From: Exilibacterium tricleocarpae
Lineage (GTDB): Bacteria > Pseudomonadota > Gammaproteobacteria > Pseudomonadales > Cellvibrionaceae
Assembly: GCF_007004655.1 (NCBI RefSeq)
Contig: NZ_ML660098.1
Location: 1 to 64,000 of the forward strand
Length of the DNA stretch: 64,000 bases
Direction: 5' to 3'
Below the pieces are notes generated by a model, which did not search any database, was not told the origin of the DNA, and saw only the letters and a program-made list of their open reading frames with translations. Each line of letters begins with the position of its first letter. Positions within the stretch are counted from its first letter, which is position 1. This document shows, in pieces, positions 8,095 through 16,902 of the stretch. The position numbers and the translations under genes were made by a program.

Positions 8095-9125
8095 TATCTA
8101 TACCGCCTGTTGCCCGGTGTGCGGTTCCACTGATACACACCGCCCCGGTGGGAAAGTCTGTGTGAGGAAATAGGTAATAGAAACATCGTACCATAGCCGG
8201 CATTAGGTCCGGTAGAAACAAAATCGTGAGAGTGATGCCAGACATAGCCTTTGCGGGTTCCCAGTCTGGCATTATCTCCGGCGCGGCTGCCCGTATATTG
8301 AAACTGCCTTATTTTCTCTTCGTAAGAACCACGTGGACACACCAATCCATTACCGCCTAAAGCAGGGACCCACCGCTGGTAAGTGGCAGGCTTAACACCA
8401 CCCTGATAGCGAACTATGGTCTTATACCTGGCGCCGCGCTGGCTTCTGCGTGCCCGCGCTTTCTTTTGTTCCATTTCTGCAATACGACCGCTGCGGCGCA
8501 ACACTGCACGCTTCTTCGCCAATTGTGCGACGTTTGCCTGCGCAACCGGCCGGGCTTTGCGGGCTGGTCGCGGGGTACCCTTCCCCCCACCTGCCTGCTG
8601 CACCCTGCGCCCCATGATATCGGCCTCTCTCTCCAAGTGCCGATCATCGTTGATACTCAAACCTCTCTGCAACTGCATGGTCGGTTTGACTCTGCCCTGC
8701 TTCTGCTGCACCACATGCCAGGCTTCATGGGGTAGATGCCGTTCCTGCCCCGAGCCGAGATAGATCTGACTGCCCTGGGCATAGGCCTGCGCGTTCAACC
8801 GCGCCGGCCTGTCGGAGTTGTAATGCACTTTTACATCATTCATGGTGTAGCCTGAGAGGCTCTCGATACCACTTTTCAAGTAACCCGGCAGACCGGTGCG
8901 GTTAGCACTGGCTGCTGTCGTCACTGGACTTTTCGGTCCGACACCAGTCCGGCACTGGGCAGGGGCATCAGTATCTCTCGACGCCATCGCCGAACTTTTG
9001 GGTCCGGCAAATCGACACTGGACAGGTGTATAGCCGGCTACAGACTTGCCCTGTGTTACGTCTTTCGCCTGTGTTTTCGCTCGCTCTCTACTGCTAAAGT
9101 TTTTCTGTGCTGCGCGCTCGAACAT
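8094..9125 (-). CDS. DUF4157 protein with C-terminal WHH (HNH-type) nuclease, injection-system toxin
   Basis: A 343-residue modular protein. Residues ~75-175 form a DUF4157 domain: it has NDVKVHYNSDRPARLNAQAYAQG and HEAWHVVQQ at 133-141, the HExxH-like signature. The linker (175-260) is basic and low-complexity. The C-terminus (~290-340) reads YVWHHSHD, FLLPISSHRLSHRGG, matching the WHH branch of the HNH/Endo VII nucleases. DUF4157 is an established companion and delivery-linked domain of eCIS cargo. There is no signal peptide, as expected for a payload loaded in the cytoplasm. It sits between the tail genes with ATPase and its SUKH immunity gene. Predicted role: DNA-degrading toxin delivered by the particle. 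Confidence 0.88.
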   Translation of the reverse strand: MFERAAQKNFSSRERAKTQAKDVTQGKSVAGYTPVQCRFAGPKSSAMASRDTDAPAQCRTGVGPKSPVTTAASANRTGLPGYLKSGIESLSGYTMNDVKVHYNSDRPARLNAQAYAQGSQIYLGSGQERHLPHEAWHVVQQKQGRVKPTMQLQRGLSINDDRHLEREADIMGRRVQQAGGGKGTPRPARKARPVAQANVAQLAKKRAVLRRSGRIAEMEQKKARARRSQRGARYKTIVRYQGGVKPATYQRWVPALGGNGLVCPRGSYEEKIRQFQYTGSRAGDNARLGTRKGYVWHHSHDFVSTGPNAGYGTMFLLPISSHRLSHRGGVYQWNRTPGNRRYR

Positions 9126-9154
9126 AACGGGTTTCTCGGTTAGTGATAGGTGAT

Positions 9155-9508
9155 TTACGCGGTTGCGAGTTTGGATTGACTGGCAATGATCTCGAGTTCA
9201 TTACCAAACGCCCCCTCTACCCTGGACTCAACCCGTAGCATTCCACCGTCCTTGCCGCTGAGTTTGGTATCAGCGGCTTTCAACTCCAGCTTCTCACTGC
9301 CGGTAATCGGGTCACCCTTGGGATTGCTGCCTGTGAACTTGAAGTTACACGTCGCTTTGTAAACCGCCTGCTGCTGCTTAACGGCTATTTTTTTGTGAAG
9401 CACCAGGGTTATCTCCCCTGCGGTCCAGTCACCTTCACTCGCGCCGGTGTAACATATCTCCCCGGGCGTTGCCTTCACACTGTTATCAATACCAATCTCT
9501 GTGCTCAT
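9155..9508 (-). CDS. unknown 117-residue protein of the injection operon
   Basis: No known domain recognised. The sequence alternates short polar and beta-prone stretches (EITLVLHKKIAVKQQQAVYKATCNFKFTG; LRVESRVEGAFGNELEIIA), suggesting a small beta-sandwich. There is no signal peptide or membrane segment. It starts 19 bp downstream of the AAA+ gene and ends 29 bp before the toxin gene, so it is certainly part of the operon. Plausible roles are cargo adaptor, chaperone or particle accessory protein; this is inference from position. Confidence 0.6.
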   Translation of the reverse strand: MSTEIGIDNSVKATPGEICYTGASEGDWTAGEITLVLHKKIAVKQQQAVYKATCNFKFTGSNPKGDPITGSEKLELKAADTKLSGKDGGMLRVESRVEGAFGNELEIIASQSKLATA

Positions 9509-9527
9509 TCTCCGATCTCCTTAGCAC

Positions 9528-11477
9528 TCACCAACCCGCTATCAAGTTGGTCTGCAGGGTTTTCTCAGACTTGCGGTACTCGTCCCGAACCGCCTGCAGA
9601 ATATGCGCCATACCTACGGGACAACTGTCGCCACTAGCATAAAACGCAGCACTGACGGCAATATTGCGGATAATGCCGCCGGGGATTTCCAGGCGCGACA
9701 GTTTTTCATAATCGAGTTCACCGACGGGCGTTCTGTTTGGAAAAACCTGGCGCCAGATTTGCCGGCGCTGTGCCGCCTGCGGAAAAGGAAACTGCACGAT
9801 AAAGCGCAGCCGGCGCCGAAAGGCATCGTCCAGATGGTTCTTGTAGTTGCTGGTGAGGATCGAAAGTCCACTGTAGGACTCCATACGCTGCAACAGATAA
9901 CTGACTTCCATATTGGCATAGCGGTCTTTACTGTCGTTGACCTGACTGCGTTTACCGAACAGGGCATCGGCCTCATCAAACAACAGGATGGCCCCGCTGT
10001 TTTCGGCTGCACTGAATATTTTTTCCAGATTTTTTTCCGTTTCGCCAATATATTTACTGACCGCGGCGGAGAGATCGACATGATAAATATCGAGACCCAG
10101 ATCAGCGGCGATAACGCTTGCGGCCAGCGTCTTGCCGGTGCCGCTACTGCCGGCAAACAGCGCACTGATACCCAGACCCTGAGCGCCACTGCCGGCAAAG
10201 CCCCATTGCCGGTAGACCTGATGCCGATAAAGCACCTGTTGCCGGATGGCATCAATAATCTGCTTCTCCTCCGCCGGCAGGACCAGCGCCGCCGGATCGG
10301 TGCCGGCGGGTTCGATCACGCGGACCATGGCGCCGATCTGCTGACGGGTATGCTGCCGGCATAAAGACCAGAGCCGCTCGCCCGTATCGTCACATTGAGC
10401 AATACCGTCGCCAGCACGCCACTGGCGCACGACAGTGCGGATTTGCTGTTCACTCAGATCAAACTGATCGGGCAGGCGCGGCCAGCAATCCTGCAAATCC
10501 TTTGCCTGGGCATCGCCGGCCAGCGCCTGGCGCCACAACTGCGCCTGCTCAGGATAGGAGGGGCGACCGATAGCGAAAGTCAATATCTCCCTTCCCGGTA
10601 TCTGCAATGGATTTTCGCGGGCAATAGCACAGGGAGCTGTCAGGCGTTTCAGCAGATAGTCCAGGCTGCACGATGTATCGGCCTGGTCACTGTCGTAATG
10701 GGCTTCAAACAGATAGCCCACCCGATATAAAAGGGCCTCGCGCTCCAGGCGCAGAAAAAGCTTGTGCAGGGCCTGCAGCTCACGGGGTAGAGACTGGGCA
10801 TCGATGCGGTAACACTGCACCTCCAGGGTATGAAAGGCCTGCTGCACCACCGCAGCACCGGCAACCGCCTGTGAACCGGTAATCTGGATCAGCGGGCCGG
10901 GTTGTTGCCCCGGTGTATCGGCCAATACGCGGGCGATACGGTCAGCGATCTGTTGATGGCTGTCGATCAATGGCGCCGGCGGCGCCAGCGGCAGACACAG
11001 CGGCGTCACCTGGGGGTCGCGTGCGACATGGCCGGTCAGGTAGTGGAGGATGCCCTCATCAATATGCAGCGCACTGAGCTGGGGGTTGGCGGGGTCTTCG
11101 AGACGCAGGAGCAACCAGTATCGCAAACTCGAATGGGTGCTGAAGGGACGCCACTGCCCGTCGTTAAACACCTGTAATGCCAGGTCAAAGCTGACCCAGT
11201 GTTTGTGCGAATCGCCGCGCGCCGCTGCGCACAACTCGGCAAACTCCCCATCCAGACTGACACCGGCGCACAGCAGCAGCAGTTCGCGCTCAAAGGTATC
11301 GAGTCCAAACTGGTGGCACAGCCGTTCCAGGGCCGGTGGTGCATCGGGCGAACAGCGGGGCAGCACACTGGCCGGCGCCGCCTGCCCGAGGTAGCGGCGC
11401 ATATGATTGCGCAACTGGTCGAGTGCCGCACCCAGGTAGTAGAAGTTATTTTGCGATTCCCTGGCAACAGCAGTCAT
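9528..11477 (-). CDS. AAA+ ATPase of the contractile injection system (Afp15/Pvc15-like)
   Basis: A 649-residue protein with a long N-terminal region (~1-410) lacking obvious motifs, and one AAA+ module at the C-terminus. Walker A GSSGTGKT lies near residue 440, Walker B LLFDEADALFG near 497, and sensor/arginine-finger segment DDAFRRRLRF near 545. In eCIS such as Afp and PVC, a AAA+ ATPase of this architecture is needed for assembly or cargo loading. It is absent from phage P2 and R-type tailocins. The start overlaps the stop of the D-like gene (ATGA). Its presence behind a P2-type tail cluster is the main reason to call this an eCIS rather than a tailocin. Confidence 0.9.
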   Translation of the reverse strand: MTAVARESQNNFYYLGAALDQLRNHMRRYLGQAAPASVLPRCSPDAPPALERLCHQFGLDTFERELLLLCAGVSLDGEFAELCAAARGDSHKHWVSFDLALQVFNDGQWRPFSTHSSLRYWLLLRLEDPANPQLSALHIDEGILHYLTGHVARDPQVTPLCLPLAPPAPLIDSHQQIADRIARVLADTPGQQPGPLIQITGSQAVAGAAVVQQAFHTLEVQCYRIDAQSLPRELQALHKLFLRLEREALLYRVGYLFEAHYDSDQADTSCSLDYLLKRLTAPCAIARENPLQIPGREILTFAIGRPSYPEQAQLWRQALAGDAQAKDLQDCWPRLPDQFDLSEQQIRTVVRQWRAGDGIAQCDDTGERLWSLCRQHTRQQIGAMVRVIEPAGTDPAALVLPAEEKQIIDAIRQQVLYRHQVYRQWGFAGSGAQGLGISALFAGSSGTGKTLAASVIAADLGLDIYHVDLSAAVSKYIGETEKNLEKIFSAAENSGAILLFDEADALFGKRSQVNDSKDRYANMEVSYLLQRMESYSGLSILTSNYKNHLDDAFRRRLRFIVQFPFPQAAQRRQIWRQVFPNRTPVGELDYEKLSRLEIPGGIIRNIAVSAAFYASGDSCPVGMAHILQAVRDEYRKSEKTLQTNLIAGW

Positions 11478-12514
11478 GGTCGAGTCCCTTTATAACAGTG
11501 TAGCGCCGTCAAGTAGCCGCTGCCGTCGAGCGTGTGAGTGGCGGCTTTCACCCGCCATTCACCGTTCATCTCAGCGTGCAGGCCGGTGACGGCAATAGCA
11601 CCACCGGCACTGATCGCAGGTTTACCCAGCACTTTCAGTTCAAGGCTGGCGGTGTCACGGTGTAACGCTTCGAGCTTGGCCTCGGCCGCCATTCTGGCAT
11701 CGGCCTCCCCGGTGTACAGGTGCGGTAAGTAGAAAGTCTCAGCCTTTCCTTTGGTTCCCGCCACCACCGGCCTATGAGCAGCCCTGAGGCGGTCGTGCCA
11801 GGAGGCAACCACCGCTCCGTAAGCCGAGCGGTCCGAAGCGATATAGCCGCTCCAGTCCACGATATCATCCGGTTTGATCAGTACCGGCGCCAGCGGCGCG
11901 CCGCCGGCCGTCTGTGCCCGGCCTTTTTCCAAAAACAGCAGACTGCCGCCGGCGGGCTTCACCACGGCATCGAAACGGGTGGCCAGGCGGGTTAAAAAAC
12001 GGATATCGGATTCGGCGATTTGGTTTTCGGCCTCGATCCGCAAGGCGGCAAGGCGGCGGCTGACTTTCGGCTTGAGCGAGTGCTCGGCGGCAATCGTCTC
12101 GACAATATCACCGAGCGCCATAGCGGCCCAGGTGCGGGTGGTTTCCCTGATCAACAGTTTCGGCACCGCGGTAATGGTGAGCGAGCTGGCCTCGTCGGCC
12201 CCGCCCTTGATCTGGTCGACATGATAGTCACCCATCAGCGTCTGGGCAGTCGTATCGCCCAACCAGAGTGTGAGCTTTTTGCCGGTTTTGGGCACGGCCA
12301 GTCGTTGCGCCAGTTGGTGCGGACCGTCATCCAACTCCAACACCAATTGATCGCTCTGCTCACCATCGTATAAGTGCAGATGCAACGAGATCAGACGGCT
12401 TTGCAGGGCATCGCCCACGGCTTTGTCGCCGGCGAGCAGGCGGTAGCAGGGAGAGCTGTTCGAGTCCAGCAGACCGGGCAGCGACAGTGCAAGCGAACGC
12501 ATCAATCGTCCCAT
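11474..12514 (-). CDS. P2 gpD-like late control protein, baseplate hub
   Basis: About 346 residues of the phage late control D / VgrG-like hub family. Characteristic parts are LWLGDTTAQTLMGDYHVDQI, ETIAAEHSLKPKVS and the middle ESDIRFLTRLATRFDAVVKPAGGSLLFLEKG. It forms the trimeric hub linking tube and spike. AGGTGG lies 7 bases before ATG 12514; a second ATG at 12502, overlapping the previous stop as TGATG, is equally possible. It is followed by the ATPase gene with a 4-base overlap. The gpX-like LysM gene precedes it, giving the common U-X-D order of myovirus tails. Confidence 0.88.
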   Translation of the reverse strand: MGRLMRSLALSLPGLLDSNSSPCYRLLAGDKAVGDALQSRLISLHLHLYDGEQSDQLVLELDDGPHQLAQRLAVPKTGKKLTLWLGDTTAQTLMGDYHVDQIKGGADEASSLTITAVPKLLIRETTRTWAAMALGDIVETIAAEHSLKPKVSRRLAALRIEAENQIAESDIRFLTRLATRFDAVVKPAGGSLLFLEKGRAQTAGGAPLAPVLIKPDDIVDWSGYIASDRSAYGAVVASWHDRLRAAHRPVVAGTKGKAETFYLPHLYTGEADARMAAEAKLEALHRDTASLELKVLGKPAISAGGAIAVTGLHAEMNGEWRVKAATHTLDGSGYLTALHCYKGTRP

Positions 12515-12825
12515 AGTTGCACCACCTGTGTTTCCTCCACCGCCTGGCTATAGTCCGGCAGTACCAGTGTCACCCCGGCCGGCAATACCGGGCCCAGCGC
12601 CGCCAGACCGGGGTTGGCCTGTAAAATACTTTCCACCATACCGGCCAGGTTTTGCGGGCTGGCCTGGCTGAGCGAGGAGAGGGCCTGACTCAGCGTATCG
12701 TCAATTTCATCGCCAAGCGGGTCGAGTTCGCGCGCCGCCTGTTCGAGCTGACGGCGTTGACCATAGTGCTGCCAGCAAATCCAGTCGAGCATTTCATTTT
12801 GCTTGGTCACATAGTGCTGCGCCAT
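12502..12825 (-). CDS. P2 gpX-like LysM tail protein
   Basis: 107 residues. The beginning (AQHYVTKQNEMLDWICWQHYG) and the end (ANPGLAALGPVLPAGVTLVLPDY) are the two halves of the tail protein X/LysM-like domain. Between them is an insertion of about 45 residues rich in D, S and L, longer than in typical ~70-residue gpX. It probably binds at the hub or inner tube. Its 3' end overlaps the D-like gene by 13 bp, and it starts 16 bp after the U-like gene. Confidence 0.82.
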   Translation of the reverse strand: MAQHYVTKQNEMLDWICWQHYGQRRQLEQAARELDPLGDEIDDTLSQALSSLSQASPQNLAGMVESILQANPGLAALGPVLPAGVTLVLPDYSQAVEETQVVQLWDD

Positions 12826-12841
12826 CGAAGGAGTCCGCCGT

Positions 12842-13276
12842 TTAGGTAAGCGATTGGAGATAATCGCGCTGGTACCGCTTCAGCGACAGGGTGAACTCGA
12901 TTTTACGGGCCGCCCCATTGTCGAGAAACTCGCTGCGATCGTCGCCGATACTTTCGATAACCCAACGGCCCATTACCGCCGTGCCCGTTATCAGTGGCAG
13001 GGGTACGCCAATGCCGGCAGACAGTCGCATCAGTGTCAACTGCCAGGCGCCGCCGTTGTGTTGGGGATAGAGGGTGCCGCTGATTGTCAGGCTGTCGTCA
13101 CCGGGGCCGTTGTATTGCCGCGCCGCGCCGCCCAGCCCTTTCTTCTTCAACAGCGGGTGGCCGGGTTGGGGGCGCGAGGCCCAGGTATAGGCGCTGTTGC
13201 GGGTGAGTTTTTGATAGGCGCCCTGATCTACCGCAAAGCGGATCGGGCCGAGCATTAGCATAAAGGGGGCGGGCAT
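12842..13276 (-). CDS. P2 gpU-like tail protein
   Basis: 144 residues matching the gpU family: MLMLGPIRFAVDQGAYQKLTRN at the N-terminus, SRPQPGHPLLKKKG with the conserved proline motif, then QYNGPGDDSLTISGTLYP, GRWVIESI and IEFTLSLKRY at the C-terminus. In P2, U is required for tail completion. It sits 5 bp downstream of the fibre gene's stop, in an unbroken operon. Confidence 0.88.
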   Translation of the reverse strand: MPAPFMLMLGPIRFAVDQGAYQKLTRNSAYTWASRPQPGHPLLKKKGLGGAARQYNGPGDDSLTISGTLYPQHNGGAWQLTLMRLSAGIGVPLPLITGTAVMGRWVIESIGDDRSEFLDNGAARKIEFTLSLKRYQRDYLQSLT

Positions 13277-13281
13277 GGCGG

Positions 13282-15198
13282 CTAATCCAGTTTAGCGGGA
13301 AAAAACAACGCTTTAAAATGATAGGGCTCTCTCCACCCTCCACCTCCCGAAAAAATCGGTTTGATGCTGATGCTACCGTCCGGAGTAACTTGTATCTCCA
13401 GCCTCCCCGAACCGTCCTGTAGCAGAAAACTGTCCGCCGCCACTGGACGATATCCCTCTGGAAGATATCCAAGTCTTACAGGTTTATACGGAGTTGGAAA
13501 CGCCCCATATGAACCGGGCGGAATAGTCCCCATCAGTTCAACCATACCACCGGGATCAATTTTATAACGGAAAAATGTAGACAACGGGTGATCACCCTCC
13601 AACTGCCGTGTTTCACTCTCTTTTGCTTCAAAGACTTTACCGCCTATATAGTGCCTACCGCTATGGAGTACAACACCGGTACTCAGCCAGATGGTTTTAT
13701 CCGTATTGACCACTGCGATCAAAAGCCAATTACTGGGTATATCCAGTTGTTGGTTGTAGCTTACGGTCTTTAAAGATACCGCATTGCTTTTACCCGCGAC
13801 TTTATGAACAGCGTAGAGGGCTTCCCTTTCCTTCAAAAGATGACCGCCTTTACGGGTATCCGGCGGGGGGACACTGATATAACCATCCGGGACCGCAGCC
13901 GTTTTTCCCAGACCATAAGCTACAAAAGGCTGGTACCAGTAAAGTCGTCCACTGGATTTTCCGCTTTCCCAGTACCAGGTGATACGTCCTGTGTCAGCCA
14001 AGGTGAGTTGGGCGAGACGGTAGTCGTTGGCGGCACCGGTCATAACACTATTACCCATGTCTATGCCGACAATACCAGGGGCTCCCTGCTTCGATGTTTT
14101 TGTCATTATTGCTAACTTATCGACCGCTATATCACCAAAAATCTGATGCCTGCCATCGGCAAAAATATTCCCACTAGCCAAAGCCGTCCCATTACACAGC
14201 TTTACGGTTTTATCATCACCATTGACTATGGCGATTAAAAGCCAGTTGGCAGGCAGTGGTTGCCGCTTATACCGGTGATCGACAATTCTATACACTACCG
14301 AATGTCGGTCGCCACCGATTACATGCGCTGCATAAAGCGCCTCCCAATCTCTTAGCTCGACGCCTTTGTCAGCAGCAACCGGCCGCGTTTCAATACCCTC
14401 TTCGAGATAGATTTCAATAGCCTGCCCGTCCCCGGGAGGCTCAATATCAATGACGCCGTCCGGAACCACCTCGCTGGCGCCCATACCGGTGGCGGTGAAA
14501 CGCTGACTCCAGCGCAGCAGACCATGGGTGTCCTGCCATTGCCAGGTTATCCGCCCACCGCCACTTAGTGAGAGTTGAGCTCTTTGGTAGCTGTAAAGAC
14601 CACTTTGCGATTGCGGGGTAATCGCCATATGGCTGTCCCGGCCGTCAACCGCGTCTTCCAAAGCCGCCAGTCGCACAATGCCGCTTTGGCTGGGCGTGGC
14701 TGCCGGCAGGTTAAACAGGGATTGATTGGTAATAGTAAGCGGCTTCAGATCGGCGGGCATCAGTAAATCAAAGCTGAACAACAGATCGCTGCTCGGGCTG
14801 GTTTTCAACAGCGGTATATCCTTATCATGGGAATATAGCGCAAAGAGAACCGGTTTCTCCTCAGCGGTGGTCCGATCCGGGCTTTTATCTGCAGGCGTGA
14901 TGTTGTTGAGGTAAAAGCCGATCTCATTGAGATCGTAGGCTTTTTTAGGTCGCACCTTCGCTGTCACATGGATATGCTGTCCGCCAGCATCGATATCAAC
15001 GCTGCCGCTGTGACCGTCCACCATCACACGCTGGGCTTCGTTTTTCATCTCACTGTCATTGACGTCCGACTTGCCCGGCCCCAGACCAATATGGCTGATG
15101 TGATAGTTTTCCCCGGTGCCCACCGCCTCGGCCAGCAGTCTGCGGCCTTGCGCCGTCAACACAGGTGTAATAGTGTTGCTGTCCGTCTGAACTTGCAT
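13282..15198 (-). CDS. P2 gpH-like tail fibre with duplicated shaft domain
   Basis: 638 residues. The N-terminal ~165 residues are the phage tail-collar fibre attachment domain (TAQGRRLLAEAVGTGENYHISHIGLGPG, AYDLNEIGFYL, ALYSHDKDIPLLKTSPSSDLLFSFDLLMP). The shaft contains two related repeats at about 205-345 and 385-515. Each runs GRITWxW, then a W/Y-rich segment, EALYAxH and NWLLIAxVN. The C-terminal ~110 residues (FRYKIDPGGMVELMGTIPPGSYG and DGSGRLEIQVTPDGSISI) resemble a fibre tip. This protein should determine target binding. Internal duplication suggests the shaft is evolving by module copying. No separate fibre chaperone gene (gpG-like) was seen. Confidence 0.85.
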   Translation of the reverse strand: MQVQTDSNTITPVLTAQGRRLLAEAVGTGENYHISHIGLGPGKSDVNDSEMKNEAQRVMVDGHSGSVDIDAGGQHIHVTAKVRPKKAYDLNEIGFYLNNITPADKSPDRTTAEEKPVLFALYSHDKDIPLLKTSPSSDLLFSFDLLMPADLKPLTITNQSLFNLPAATPSQSGIVRLAALEDAVDGRDSHMAITPQSQSGLYSYQRAQLSLSGGGRITWQWQDTHGLLRWSQRFTATGMGASEVVPDGVIDIEPPGDGQAIEIYLEEGIETRPVAADKGVELRDWEALYAAHVIGGDRHSVVYRIVDHRYKRQPLPANWLLIAIVNGDDKTVKLCNGTALASGNIFADGRHQIFGDIAVDKLAIMTKTSKQGAPGIVGIDMGNSVMTGAANDYRLAQLTLADTGRITWYWESGKSSGRLYWYQPFVAYGLGKTAAVPDGYISVPPPDTRKGGHLLKEREALYAVHKVAGKSNAVSLKTVSYNQQLDIPSNWLLIAVVNTDKTIWLSTGVVLHSGRHYIGGKVFEAKESETRQLEGDHPLSTFFRYKIDPGGMVELMGTIPPGSYGAFPTPYKPVRLGYLPEGYRPVAADSFLLQDGSGRLEIQVTPDGSISIKPIFSGGGGWREPYHFKALFFPAKLD

Positions 15199-15228
15199 AC
15201 CTGGTCTGCCTCTGTAAATTAGGTGATC

Positions 15229-15915
15229 TTACCCACCACTGTGCTTTTCGTTTACTGCCGCCGTGAAACGCAGCATTTGCATAACCGATATACCGCCGGC
15301 GAGTAGCAACTCGCTTGTTAACGCCAGGCCACCCACCTCAAGCCTGAAACGACTGGTAAGCGGCTTGGCCGCATTGATTGCCTGCATCAGGTCATTGTAA
15401 AGCTGGCCCCGAAGTTCCAACCCGATGCCCTGCAGGGCCCGGTGCGACAATATCACTTTAAATGTCAGCGGTTCCGGTTGCGATCTGCCGGCCTGAGTCG
15501 ATGCCGGCTGCGATTCACCCTCAAGCTGTTCCCACCATTCGATAATGGTAAACGCGTTACTGAAGTCCGGCGGGCTATCGCCATCGGCGTCGCTGTGTAA
15601 TTGCAGGACATGGGTGATGGCGTCGGCAACCGCCCGGCGCGTGCCTCGATGGGCATGTATCGACAGGCTGGCGGCGATCGCCCGGCGTTTTTGTGCGGCA
15701 GTCCAATGCTCCTGCCAGGCATCCACAGACAAGGCCCAGGCCAGCCAGGGCAGCAGTGAGTCCGGGCAGTTGTAGGGGTCCCACAACTGATTGATAACAA
15801 CCGGCACCTTGTGGAGCGCGGCGCTGGCAAGTGCCAGGTCCCGCTCCAACGCCGTGGCGTTGACCGGCAACAGATCATGTTCGCGTCGGTCAGGTACCGG
15901 ATTGTCCATGTGCAT
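15229..15915 (-). CDS. P2 gpI-like baseplate protein (tail protein I)
   Basis: 228 residues. Tail protein I features: HDLLPVNATALERDLALASA, then VVINQLWDPYNCPDSLLPWLAWALSVDAW and AIAASLSIHAHRGTRRAVADAI. It links the baseplate wedge (gpJ) to the fibre (gpH). It overlaps the J-like gene by 26 bp; ATG 15909, two codons in, is an alternative start with less overlap. Order J-I-H is as in P2. Confidence 0.88.
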   Translation of the reverse strand: MHMDNPVPDRREHDLLPVNATALERDLALASAALHKVPVVINQLWDPYNCPDSLLPWLAWALSVDAWQEHWTAAQKRRAIAASLSIHAHRGTRRAVADAITHVLQLHSDADGDSPPDFSNAFTIIEWWEQLEGESQPASTQAGRSQPEPLTFKVILSHRALQGIGLELRGQLYNDLMQAINAAKPLTSRFRLEVGGLALTSELLLAGGISVMQMLRFTAAVNEKHSGG

Positions 15916-16852
15916 TGCCTGCTTTTATTTCGATGACTGGATTGTCGCGCCCACTAGCCGTTGACAAGACAGCTACGGTATCCATCGGGATGGCGCGGTC
16001 CGCCTTCGGTGCGCCCAGGGTCGCCCGTTCGACACCGGGCTGGTAGAGAGCAGCGAAAAACTCACTGCGCAAAATCGGCTTGCCCAGGCGATGGTTTTGC
16101 ACAACCAGTCTGGCCAGCGCCGCCGTTACAGCCTGTTTGATTTGTCGCTCGTCGGCGCCCGACGCCGGTGTAACCGAGGCCCTCACGTCATAGGGATAAG
16201 GATTGGCGAGCTTGACGGCAATACGATCGGTGATAGAGCACACCTCGCTCAACGCCTCCTCAACCTTGGTGATGATTTCCTGATGCGGGTCCTGTGAAGA
16301 CTTATCCGGTTCATCTGCCAAAGGTGCGTCGGGGTCCAGCAAAATGGTAATTTGCACTTCCCTTTGCCTGTCCGCTCGGGTCTGCGTGACGTTCGGAACC
16401 TGAATACTCACGTCTCTGATATGCGGACTGGCGGACAGGGCCTGAAACAGGTAAGCCCCCTGACAGCCCGCCTGGCTAAGCGCTGCAAGACTGAGCCGGG
16501 CGCGCAACCTGAGTCTCTCGTCGGACTCCAATATGGCATCGACAGGTGGCGAGGCTTCGGGATCGGCAGGTTTAACAATCAAACGCTTAACACCATACAG
16601 AGCAACTGTGTGATCGAGATCGCTGCCGCCGGCACTGGCCAGCATCACCGCTTTCAACGCCTCATCCACCCGCTCACGCAGCGCCAATTCGCGCGAGGCA
16701 AATACATGCATAATACGGTCAATCATCACCTCCTCGACATCGGCATGACACAACTGCCTTTTCAACTCGGCCACGATAGCCTCCCTATCCGGAGCATCGG
16801 CGAGGACCGGGCTTCGCAAGCCGGCGAGATCAATAACCGGGAATACACTCAT
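15890..16852 (-). CDS. P2 gpJ-like baseplate wedge protein, shorter paralogue
   Basis: 320 residues of the baseplate J family. The N-terminus has the helical INLAGLRSP-type opening, followed by ASRELALRERVDEALKAVMLASAGGSDLDHTVALYGV and RLRARLSLAALSQAGCQGAYLF. The C-terminus contains YPYDVRASVTPASGADERQIKQAVTAALARLVVQNHRLGKPILRSEFFAAL. Length is close to P2 gpJ (about 300). It follows a second, larger J-like gene by 50 bp. Two neighbouring J-type proteins occur in eCIS (Afp/Pvc 11 and 12) but not in P2. Confidence 0.88.
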   Translation of the reverse strand: MSVFPVIDLAGLRSPVLADAPDREAIVAELKRQLCHADVEEVMIDRIMHVFASRELALRERVDEALKAVMLASAGGSDLDHTVALYGVKRLIVKPADPEASPPVDAILESDERLRLRARLSLAALSQAGCQGAYLFQALSASPHIRDVSIQVPNVTQTRADRQREVQITILLDPDAPLADEPDKSSQDPHQEIITKVEEALSEVCSITDRIAVKLANPYPYDVRASVTPASGADERQIKQAVTAALARLVVQNHRLGKPILRSEFFAALYQPGVERATLGAPKADRAIPMDTVAVLSTASGRDNPVIEIKAGNAHGQSGT

Positions 16853-16902
16853 GGCAACACTAATTCCCCGACATCCCGGCAGCTCCCTGAAGAGCCTGTT
16901 GA

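Noticed and set aside
9603-10364. 253-codon plus-strand frame
   Set aside because: It is antisense to the AAA+ module of the ATPase gene, whose Walker motifs are intact.
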